This document shows, one piece after another, positions 25,501 to 37,500 of a DNA stretch of 64,000 nt. Positions within the stretch are counted from its first letter, which is position 1. Each line of letters starts with the position of its first letter. Under the pieces are notes generated by a model. The model was not told where the DNA came from. It ran no database searches and saw nothing but the letters and a program-made list of their open reading frames with translations. This stretch comes from Myoxocephalus aenaeus (taxonomy: Eukaryota; Chordata; Actinopteri; Perciformes; Cottidae): positions 670,001 to 734,000 of the forward strand of contig JBAMJR010000243.1 in NCBI GenBank assembly GCA_038501785.1. The letters run 5' to 3'. A program made the position numbers and the translations under genes.

Positions 25501-28500
25501 TTTAACCACACGTTTTTTTCTTCTTCATCTCCCTCTTTGAAATGACACCCACCACTTAGAATTAGCCAACATTTTACGACCCTGAAAGCCGACACTCCCC
25601 TCAAAGATTGGGATCAGGCGGTGGGCGACTTTGGTCTAAACTGTCCCGTTTTGTGGACGGAGGTCGGCTTGTGACCAGGTGACTTACGGGTCAAATCATG
25701 AGTCCTGAAAAAGAAAAAAACTGAGGGTGCTGAACAGAATGCACCGCTGGGAGCAGGACATTGTCCTCACCAGCGAAAACCCAGAATCAGTCTTCAAAGA
25801 CCTAAAATGAGTTATTATCCTGCCAACACCAAGTCTGGATTACCAACTGGGAAAAGTCCACAAAATGTCAATTATTACCACAATAATTTCATTAATTGCA
25901 AACTTTTCCACTAAAGGTGTGGCCATGTCTTAGAGGGAACCTATGTCACAATCTAGTGTTATTATTTTATTTTATATTGTGGTCACATGGATATCACTAA
26001 TACATTACAGCAGAGGAGTTCTGGTCACACTGGATTTAATGGGATGTTCTCGGAGGGCTGTAGATGGGGGGGGGGGGGGGGGGGTCGGTAGGGGTCATTG
26101 CTCCTAACAGCTAATCCAGCCAAGACCAGGACCTCTTGTGGCCGTGTAGATAATTACCAAAATAACTTGAAGACGTTGTTCCACAGAGATCTCTGAGTGA
26201 GGTTAAAGGAAAATCAACAAAATGTGTGACTTTAACTCTGGAGACAGCTGCTCGTGTCCTGTTTCCTTCCGTCAGTCAGTGTTGGTTTCTTTTGACCACA
26301 ACTGTCTCTTCAATAAGTTAACTAACTAACTGCATTCCCTGAAGAAATATTATCTAATTCTTGGGGAAAGCGATTGTAGAGAGAGAGAGAGAGATGTGTT
26401 TGAAGGTTATATCCAGGATGAAAGCAAGTAAAAAAAACATCACCTTGAGATCGAGATAACGTAGAAACATAACGTTTTAGAAACAAATATACATCCTTCT
26501 AACTTCTCCTGGTAACAAATATCACTATTGCGCAACAATATCACTACATCGTAACAATGTAAAGATAGGGAATACCATCTCATATCATGGTTATTGAATC
26601 TGTAATTCTATAATATAAACTCCTCCACAGGTCATTAAAAAAATTCTCAATGGCCTGTTTCGCTTATAGAGCCTATAGCCCCCCCGAGTAAATATATGTT
26701 TTCAAAAAAGGCAAACAAATAAGCGACCAATTCCATACTGGGTATGTTTTCCAGCCTTTAGATAAGTTTTACACCGCGATAAGGAGGTTTCGTTGTAAGT
26801 TATTTTTATTAGCACAGAGAGAAGAAACCTCAGATCTCACTCCAGAAAAAAGAAGCTGAACAATATTTTTTTTTTTTCTTTTCTTCTTCTTTTTCTGGGG
26901 CCCTTTTTAGCTCATTAAAGAAAAACTGTAGAACATTGAGCAGAACCCCCCCCCCCCCCAAATGTGAGTAAAGTGCTTTGTACCACAAAATAAGCAGCTT
27001 ACATCTCGTTTAAACAAAGTGAAACACAGGAGGTGGAGTTTTTTTCCAGGGAGGTGTGTACTGTTTGTTCTGTGATCCAGACCCATCAGTCACCGTGTTT
27101 TCTGCAGTCTGGAGCACATTCCATGAATCCTGCTGGGTTTTGTTCCCCTTAACCTACAACAACGACACGGTTTGAGAGCTGCAGAAGCTGAGCGAGGCAG
27201 CACACACAAAAACATGGTTGTGACAATTATTATTCAGCATCTTATGGATCTATTGTGAATTAGGGGTTTTGGGGCTTTGGGGCTTTGGTTCAATAACGCT
27301 TACAGTTGATATTTTCTTACTTTCTTTTGGTTTGATTACTTTCTCTCTCTGGGTGACTGTGGCTCAGTAGAGCGGGTCGTCCTTCTATCCACACCAATCC
27401 ACTACTAGTCCACTACTCGTAGTCTGTTCCTGCGGTGTATGAATGGGTATAAATGTGTCTAAATCCTGATGGGCTAGTATGAATGGGTGTGAATGGGTGA
27501 ATGAACTCTTCCGGAGATCAGCACTTTTTAATCCTGACATAAAATGGTAAATGGACTTGCTGCAATATTCATGGGTTATTGTCGGTTCCCACAAAGCACA
27601 AAATCAGAGATGTGCAGGTATGACTATTTCTAAGCTTCTGGGTTAAAACCACAGACTGTATATAAGAAGACATGTCAATCACCTTGTAGCCCCGCCCTAA
27701 AGCATACCCTGCTTCATGGTCTATTTGATAAATGGATCATAATTTACTAAATGAACATCATGCTGTATTGAAGAAGACTTGAAACTAGAGATTGAGACAT
27801 AAACTCATGTTTACAATGTTTACTGAGGGAATACATCGAGAGTAGAGTCATTTATATAGACTTCTATACAACCAGAGGAGTCGCCCCCTGGTGGACAGTA
27901 GAGGGAGTGCAGGTTTAAGACATGAAGCATATGCTTCTATACAACCTGAGGAGTCACCTCCTGGTGGTCAGTAGAGAGAATGCAGATTTAACACATGAAG
28001 CATATACTTCTATACAACCAGAGGAGTCGCCCCCTGGTGGACAGTAGAGAGTGCAGGTTTAAGACATGAAGCATATGCTTCTATACAACCTGAGGAGTCA
28101 CCTCCTGGTGGTCAGTAGAGAGAATGCAGATTTAACACATGAAGCATATACTTCTATACAACCAGAGGAGTCGCCCCCTGGTGGACAGTAGAGAGTGCAG
28201 GTTTAAGACATGAAGCATATGCTTCTATACAACCTGAGAAGTCGCCCCCTGGTGGACAGTAGAGAGAATGCAGGTTTAACACATGAAGCATATAATTCTA
28301 TACATCAGAGGCGTCGCCCCCTGGTGGACAGTAGAGAGAATGCAGGTTTAACACATGAAGCATAGACTTCTATACATCAGAGGCGTCGCCCCCTGGTGGT
28401 CAGTAGAGAGAATGCAGGTTTAACACATGAAGCATCGGCTTCACTCGGCAGAGCAGGAGGTTACTGCCTGGTTTTAACCCAGAAGCTTTAGACGTCTTTT

Positions 28501-31500
28501 TACCTGCACGTTTCGGAATGTATGCAATGACTCGTGAATATTGCAGTATTTCATAACAGGACAATATCAGAAAAACTTATTTATATAATCTCACAATGAA
28601 AGTAATTAGTTTCATCTCTACACTATAAATTGATAGCGTCTTTTCCCACAGGTAATTGTTCTAAATAGCAGCGGAAAAGGAAGTGCACATAATTGGGGGA
28701 TTGGGGAGAACACCCAACAGTAAGTTAAGTACTGCAGATGTGGTTTGGATCAGTGGGGTGAGGACCAAGTCCGATGAGGAGGCTCTCCTCTGTAATTTGC
28801 TGCAGTGGAAATGAGCAAAGCCATTTCCTCTAGATCTGGTGGGGAAGAGACGAATAACAGGACATCCTGGGACCGACCGTCTCTTAAACTGGGACAATCG
28901 ACGTGGCTCTGTGGCCTGATTATGAGAGTTCAAAATGAATTCAAAATTATGTTGATTCACATTCAGCCAGCTCTGTTGTACACGTCTGTCTCAGGTCTTT
29001 GTTTTTGTTTCTTCACTCCTTCTTCGTGTTTTCCTCTTCTTCATCACGCCTTTCTTCTTTCGCCATATTCCTCATCGTGTTATTATTTGCAGACAGCTCT
29101 TTAAAATTCCATTTGATTTGTTTATTTAATCTGCAATCAATAATAGAGAAAATAAGCCCAAAACCTATATTTAAACTGCTCGGCTACCAAGGAACTCCAG
29201 TTGGTTAAACTGTGTGCGCTTTTTGTCCCGTTAGCTCGTTAGCTCATAGAGCTAACTCTTCGATAGAGCTCAACAGTGACCGCACATTTTATTAACCTAA
29301 ATTCCACCAATCAGAGACGTCACTGTTTAGGACTTTAGGATTTTGGACATTCATCCATTATCTGTAACTGCTTCTTTTTTTCTTCTTTTTTTTTATGATA
29401 CTCTTATTTATTTCCACACATTGTTCTACCAGACCAAAGACAATTAGATGACGCAGCGTAACATATTCTGAATTACTTACGTATTTAATGAACATCGTCG
29501 TTTTCTTTTCCAGGTCTCTGAAAAGTTCCCCGACCTGAAGAAGAGGGGGAAGCTTCCTCAAGTTCAGGACTTGGCAAACGAGGCCAGTTTGCCGACCAAC
29601 ACCACAAACGCGTGGAACCGACCTCGCTGTGGCGTACCGGACTACCCGGCCCACAAGGAGGTGCATTATCGGGGGCGGCACCGCCAAAGACGCTTTGTCC
29701 TGTACGGAGGACGTTTGGAGAAGACGGACCTCACCTACAGGTACAGACACATAATCAGCCGTGATCCAATATAACTTTTATTTGTTATTATCATTGGTAA
29801 GCAGAGGATGGTCACGAGATACCGGAGATGGTGAGATAGTCTGGAAAAGCATGAGCTGATTGGACGTTGATTTGTTTCCTATTGCAAGCACTTTTATTTG
29901 TGCCCCAATTCCTTATGTGATTTGAAGTAAAATAATAAATGTATTAGCCAGGACTCTATTCTGTAATTCAATTAACAATTGTACTGCAGGGGGCAATTTG
30001 AGGCAAAAAACTATGTTAATGTGAAAATAAAATGTTAAAAGGCAGTAGCCAATCCATAGTTGACCAACAGTGTCCAATAAAGTGAAGACACATTATCTGT
30101 ATAAACGTCTCTTTTTTATCAAAATCAGCAATCGGAACAATCAAGAAAGTGACCTTGAGTGGAGAGATTTACTTTTGTCGGCTTTCAAGAATAAAAGTTA
30201 ACTATCAACCTTAACTTTTAAGTAGTGCTGTCAAACGATAAAAATATTTAATCGCGATTAATCGCATTTCTGTCATAGTTAACTTGCGATTAATCGCAAT
30301 TAATCGCAATTTTATTTTTTTGCATTTTAATGCTCTTATCAACATGAAAAAGTGGATTGTCTTGCTTTATTTTATTGAAAAACAACTGCCAAACAGGACG
30401 GTACAAAATAAATTTACTGCACATTTCAGGTAAACAAGGGTTTACAAAATAAAATTATAGAGTGCACCAGGAATGAAAACGGGTCAGGGGTGAAAAAGGT
30501 GAGAAGGATATTACCCCTCTAGGAGGGTCCGGGGGCATGCTCCCCCGTAAGAAACATTTAAATATTCCATATTTTAAAGCATCAATCTGATGCATTTTGA
30601 GATACTTTTTTTGCAAACCTGGGGAGAGCTGGAGAAACTTAACTTCAGCCATGAGTCAAACATTATTATGGCCTCCTTACTAAGTATTATGCAAGCCATT
30701 TCATGCTAGCCTGTCACTGGTCTAACATTTAAAGTATATGAGGCACAATGTGGTAAGGGAGAGCATGGCTGCCTTTGTTAGCATCATTTATATCTTTGAT
30801 GCAGAGAATGCATCTGGCGAATCCCTGCCTGTTGATTTTGGAGAATACATCTCCTAGATGAAAGGACACCTCTTGCCCTTTTATTGAGACCTTGCCTTCC
30901 AGTTTTAGCCACGACCAGTTCCAGCTGCATTTCAATCCAGCTGTTTAACAATGGCTGCATCCTTCTCCCCTAACACACTCATTCTGCAAAAATAATGTTT
31001 GTATTAGTGATAACTTCTAGTTTAGCCTTATTCAGACCTGCCAACCTTGAAATTTTTTGCGTACGACGAGGGGGGGATGGGAATTGACGACGACATTAAA
31101 TACTCGTCATGTATTATATTGCATTGCATATAATGTGTGCTGGTCAATTAGACTAAAATTAATTTTAGACTCATTTTTACTACGCAAATTGCGTACAGGT
31201 TGGCAGGTCTGCTTATTGATAGAACGGTGGACCACTTTACCTTCTGCCTTGTCAGTCCCCTCACCTCAAAATCGACCTCCTCAAAAACGGTAGCGTTAGC
31301 TAATAATTTTCCACCGGAGCTTTAGCTAGCTGGCTAACGTTGCGTTCTCTCCTGCTGTGTTCAATGTGTTCACTCGCGCTCCCTTCTGGCACGCGCACCT
31401 GTTCGCAGTTCACTGAATATCATTAATTTTGCCGTATGGCGCTCACCATTCATTCATTTCAAACCGTAACGTTAGCCTAGCTTCCAAGCCCAAACGGCGT

Positions 31501-34500
31501 GCCTATTGTTTTGCTTCCGGTTGAGCTACATCCGGCGTGGTGCTCGCGAAAAAAAAAAATGCGTTAACGCCGTTAATAAAATTGACGGCGTTAAAATTGA
31601 TTTGCGTTAACGCTGTTAATAACGCGCTAATAACGCGCTAATAACGCGCTAATATGACAGCACTACTTTTAAGATGACATGGAGGAGAAGTTTTCAGAAT
31701 AATTTGATCTGCAGTCATACGACAACTTTAACTGCAATAAAACGGTGTGACCCGGTCGAAAGCTCAGGGACAAGCGAGTGCACTTTAAGTGCAGATTAAA
31801 CTTCACGGTTCTGGCTCTCTCACACCTATCTCGTGCTGGTGAACAAAGTGGAGCATTTAGCAGCTAAAGAGAGAGAGATTTACCTCCAGAGTTGGTGGAG
31901 AACAAAAACAGAGCTAAAAGAGAGCAAAGACTAGTGGACACAAAACACGACTGTGGTTTCCAATATTACGAAACTGCATTGTCATTTATTTTACATTTTC
32001 TCCTGGATTATGTTGGTTTTTTTTACGTATTAAAGAAATGATTCTCATCAAAGGCTGCTTAAGGGGGAGGGCAGGGTGGATGGTTGCTTCAAAAACATGA
32101 CTTTCACCCAGGAGATCGGTGTTCTTGTCTCATTGGAAACCAAAACAGGATGTTTTACTAAACAAACTATAGTTTTGTTGCCTGAACTTAAACATAATTG
32201 AGAGTGCATTTTTTACACGCCAAAAGCGCCACAAGCTGTTTGAACACGTTGATATACATGTAGAAATGTTGACCTATTGCTGGTTCAATGCATCCGTGGT
32301 TTGCAGAAACGTGCAATACCAATGTTTTATTCTGGCGGCCTAAACCTGACTAAGTAGTTTTGTTTCCAAATCGTAACTCAGTTGTTTTGTTTTGCAGAGT
32401 TTATTTTTAAAATAATGTATGCATGTAATCTGTGTAAAATTGACACGTGTTGCAGAACTTTTGTAGGAAAACGCACAAAAATTATGAATAACCTTTCCAA
32501 AGATACCATACGAACCGTTGTGTGAGGATATGTTGTATGTAAATAAATAATGCTTTGCTAAAAAGTTAACCCTATCAATTTAAAATGGGACAATATGTCA
32601 ATGTCAACTTGTTTCTGCTGCCCCAAAGACGCCCCAAAAATTATTTATTGCAGGTTTAAGAATTTACATTTTGTTTTTACGAGACCGCACGTTACTGAAG
32701 TTTATGGCGGATTAAATGATGACTCTTGCAGGCAGGATCTCCCAGATATTAAGACAACAATTTAATGATGAACTCAAAGAAACACATGTAACACGGGAGG
32801 GCGTATATATAGTTCTTAGAAAATGAAGTCTTCAAATTATGATTCTGACAAACGGGTGCTGCCTTTCTTTCATCTGAGGCCTTGGCACCATCCAGCGTCT
32901 GGCAATCATCTGCTGGCTGCTGCCTCTCTGTCTGAGTCTCCTAGGGTCCCTTTCAACAGTACATTGAGAGAGACAGAGAACGAGAGACGGGGGAGGCGGC
33001 GCCGACCACAGACTAATATGATTCTGCTGGATCGGACCAATAAAGGGCTCAGAGTGACACCTGACAAAGTGAAGCAGTTAACCATGCAACGACCCACAAA
33101 GTCAAACTACACTTGACCTTTCAGGGCCACCGTTGCGCGTCTACGTCCTTCTAAATGACTGAAACGTGAGCGTTGAAAGAGTGGAGCCGCGGTAATGAGT
33201 CCCTGCATTTGCTTTGAATCAGTCGTGCCAGAAGTTCTGGCACGACGCTTGAAGTCAGCTGAGAGCAGAGTGGCTTTAACGGCTGTTAGTAAAACTGAAA
33301 AGGAGTTTTTCAGCTCAACTTTAATTCAGATTTACAACTTAATCCTTCACGTTTGTTTCTCATGTAAATGCACTTTTTAAAACATTGGTGAACTTAAATA
33401 GTTGAAAAAGGTCTATTTATATTGATATTTTCTTATTATACAAAGCCTGATGTAATATTCTTCTTCTGTGCCATTGCTGTCCCAAAACTGGTAAATATAT
33501 TAGTAACTAGTAACTAGTAAAGTATCAATCAACACAAAGGCCCTGACGTCACGCTCAGGATTTGAAGGAATATGCTAGGTTTGGTAAAGTGATCCAAACA
33601 TTTGATGTCCAAAAATCAAAACATGGGCACAGATAAGTCTGTAAAGAGCCCCAAAAGAATCCAAACAAAGAGATACAGCAACTAGATTGACAGTGAAAGG
33701 AAAGAACACCTGCACCCGGCGTGTTACTGTTTGACTATTTAAGTTGGTAAGTAGCTAATTTACTAGCTAATGTTGTTGTAAGGAATCAATAAGATAAAAT
33801 AGATAACATAAGATAATCTTGCAGAGTCAATGTATAGATTTGATCAGAGGAGGCATCATCTGCCTGTAAGATTATTAGTTTGATATATTAGTAATATAAA
33901 AGCAGGCTAATGCAAACCGCTAACATGACACACTAAGGTTAGCTTGCCGTTTGTTTGCTGCAACCGTCAACTTTGACTGAAACCAAAACGAAAATGTGAC
34001 CCAAACAAGCTAATTCAGCTGACAAACACAAATATAAACCTGCAAACCAACACTTATCTCTTGTGTAATGTCAGTTAAAAAGTAAAGTGACCAGCTCACT
34101 AATGTCTGCATAATCCCTTAATAAAATACCAGTGTAATTACTTATTTGAAGCCATATTAAAAAAAAAACTATATATCATCTTTAATCTCCAGGGTATTTG
34201 TGTTGAAAAGGTGATAAGCTCAAGGAGTTCAACCTGTGTGGACTTTGCACGACACAAACTGAAGTCAATCTGCACAAATGTTTGCACACTTGCAGAAGTG
34301 TTTGCACAAGTACGCTTCTAATTTACAATCAAACAGAAATTATTCTGAACATATTTTTAGAAAGTGTATCTCTTCCCGTCCTCCTCCAGGATATACTTGT
34401 TGTAAACACATGACAGTGGTTGAAATGAACACCAGTGGTATTTTTTTATTGCCAGTGTTTCACTAAATCAAGACCACATTTCCCATAAACCTGGCTGCTT

Positions 34501-37500
34501 CCTGTCCTCTTTTGACCTTCCTTGCATGATACAAGACGAGAGCTGATGACAGCCAGTATACATTTTTACATCCTCTGGACATAAAATTATACAGCACATT
34601 TTTCTCAGCAGAGAAGCCACTGGAGACTCACAGCATTGGTCTTTTTTTTTTTTTTACCAAAGTAGCTGTATTCATACATTTTAACTCCACTTAATTGATG
34701 CTGAACATACCACACATAACACCGTTAACTATATATTTTGACATCAATAAAACCTGTACATGGAGACCCGATGAAGACTAGCTTATATTCTGGTTTTTAT
34801 GATACCTTTATTAAAAAATAAACAACTGCTTGAAGTGCTTATATCCAGAATTGACAGCTCAAGGTTAAAGGAATAGTTTTCATTTTGGTAAATACACTTA
34901 TTTACTTTCTTTCTGAGACTATGAAAATCAATATTAATTTCATGTTTCTGTGTTAAGTACAGAACTGGATTTGATGTGTGTTTAGACTAGCTCAGCATAA
35001 AGACTGGAAATGGAGGAGACTGTTAGCCTGGCTCACCCAAAGTCTGCCAAGCAACACCTCTAAATCTCTTTAATCGGCATCCTGTATATGTTTTGTTTAC
35101 TGTGAACCCAAAGCAGTAATTTTTGCGCTGCAACGTTTACTTTTTGAACAATCCGCTTGCGAGGTTTGTTACCAATGTGCCAAAACCAAAATCTGTGCTT
35201 ACACGTTGCCCGTGCTGTAGCCAGAAGCGCTCCACAGACTGCAGGCTAAACACGTCCTGACAGCTCCGTACTTTGCTCAGAGTGGTTTCAATCCTCTCGT
35301 CTCAATGTCAGAATACATATTGGCACGTTTCCCAAAATATGGAACTACTGCTTTAACTTTTAGGCTCATGTCTTTGTAACAGGCCACCGCGTTGTAGGTT
35401 ACATGAATAGCTCGATCCTTTTGGGATATGTTCTTATTCGCCGGCTAGCTTAGCTTAGCACAAAGACTGGTAACAGGGGGAAAGAGCTAGCTTAGTTAGA
35501 GACAACTGTGAAACAAATTAAGTTGTTAGTTAGTTGGTGAAAAGTTCAACAAACCCGTCAACATCACAAACGAATGTGCAAATTGATTGACTCCTCTGGT
35601 TGTATAGAAGTCTGCTTTATGTGTTAAAGCTGCATTTTCGCTACAAAATCCAAGATGGTGACAGCGATGTTTACACTTTAAACTGTTTTTACACGGATTG
35701 AAAAAAATAAAATATAAAAATGTCAGTGACCTAAGAGGATTTTGTGGCCGTTGGAAAGAGCAACGTTAGCCTGTGTTTATGCTAAGCTAACTGCCTGTAG
35801 CTTCACATTGACCGTACAGACATTCTCAGCAAACTCTCCAACCAGAAAGCCAGTAAAACTATTCCTTTAATGCCAGGATTGAACCCATTACCTTTATAGA
35901 TAATTTAAACAAATCAAACTCTCTACGTACTGTGACCTTTCTAGCAAGTTGGCTCTCATACAAAGTCAAAGTCGTCTAATTAAAAACTGATTGTTGCTGA
36001 TTTATTCCAAACTGAAACATTTATTACATTGTACTGCAGCAGTAACTTTCAGATTTGAGCCGCAAGATAAGGAGGTTTCTCTTCTTTCTTTTTTTCATCA
36101 CACTGGGTGGTTTTATCAGAAAGGAAAAGGGAGGAGACGGTGATGCGGTGTTTTGTTAGCGAGCCTGAGGGCGTCGGTAACGGCACACCTCCCGTGCTGA
36201 AGATATCAGATTAGAGGGAGGCATACAAGGCTGGTGGTCCCTCTCTGCTGCTATACTATACACCGTGTGTGTGTGCGTGTGTGTGTGTGCGTGTGTGTGT
36301 GTGTGTGACACCTGCAGGATCGTCCGGTTCCCCTGGCAGATAGGTGAGGAAAAGGTTCGCCGTGTCTTTCGGGAGGCGCTGAAAATCTGGAGCGACGTCA
36401 CGCCGCTCACTTTCACCGAGGTCCACGGCAGGAAGGCCGACATCCGCATCGACTTCACAAGGTGAAAGAGAGACGAGGCCAAAAAATAACATTTTTAAAA
36501 CTCAAAGATTGTTTCTCTGGATTAATCGATTCATCATTTCGTGGATGAAAAGTCAGAATAAAGTCCATGACAATGACCATCGCTTATATATGACGTCTTC
36601 TAATAGGTCAAAACCAAAGTTATTATATTGTATAACATTATATAATTGTATTATTATATTATATTTACTCTTGGATTATATTTATTCTCTATATTACTTA
36701 TTATTACTCTTATATGATATTACATTATATGCATTATATTATATTTACTCTTATATTATATTCAATCTTATATTTATTACTATTATAATATATTATATTA
36801 CATAATATTTACTCTGATATTATATCACACTATATTTATTCTTATATTATATTATAAAAGATTTTAGTGCAAACTAGCAAACGTGTGTCACTTTTACGTG
36901 AAAAAACGACCAAAATAGCGAGAGAAACTAATTGATCTATCAGTTCTACTTTTTCTGAAATACTTTATGCCAAATGTATGTCACATTAGTTTAAGTGCTA
37001 TTTTAAGAAGATAAGTCAATTATTCATGATAGTAAAATTGTAAATGAATATATATGTATACTGAGTTGACCTGGATGAAAGTATTTCTTTCATCCAACAT
37101 GTACTTCCACAAAGTCCACCAGTTGGACACCATTTATGTTTTTGAATGTCTAAAAGTCTTTCAGAACTCTTGTTTTTTCTGCATCAGACATTTCACTCTT
37201 AGACCAGCAGAATCTGAGCAGTTCTAATCAGATATTGTCAAAGATCTTTGTTACAGAGAAATCAGTAGAGATAACAAAAGAAAACAAGTAGAAGATAAAA
37301 ACAAGAGATAGAAGAGAAGTCAAACACATTACAAAAGTTTTTATGGGGATCTGTGTCATCGCTGGAATGACTTCATTTTCTTTCATGTTGCTTGTTTTGT
37401 TTCTTCCTGCTGCGATTTCCTGTTGACCTTCTTTTGAATCATGATTTAAGATTCATTGTTCATCAGAGCCGGCTTTGTTCGATCTGCGGCACAAATAAAT

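Larger units (their letters stand above)
16549..29513 (+). other. mmp11: mmp11 intron 1 (about 13 kb)
   Basis: No other gene is seen. It holds the inverted repeats at 18.53, 21.81 and 25.28 kb, the three-unit CTCF-like minisatellite at 18.0 kb, a broken L2-like LINE at 23.1-24.7 kb, a G-run at 26066-26084, a SINE-like repeat at 27.36 kb and the TIR element with eight CTCF-like units at 27.6-28.5 kb. Confidence 0.85.
29741..36317 (+). other. mmp11: mmp11 intron 2 (about 6.6 kb)
   Basis: Contains the hAT element at 30.2-31.7 kb, dispersed repeats at 32.1 and 34.9-35.9 kb, a short CTCF-element fragment at 35585-35640, a perfect small inverted repeat GTCGTGCCAGAAGTTCTGGC (33226 on), and a GT repeat against exon 3. 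No other gene is seen. Confidence 0.85.

Noticed and set aside
27840..28440. Could the regular 72-bp array be a CRISPR array?
   Set aside because: Units are nearly identical along their whole length with no variable spacers, and the genome is vertebrate; it is a minisatellite.
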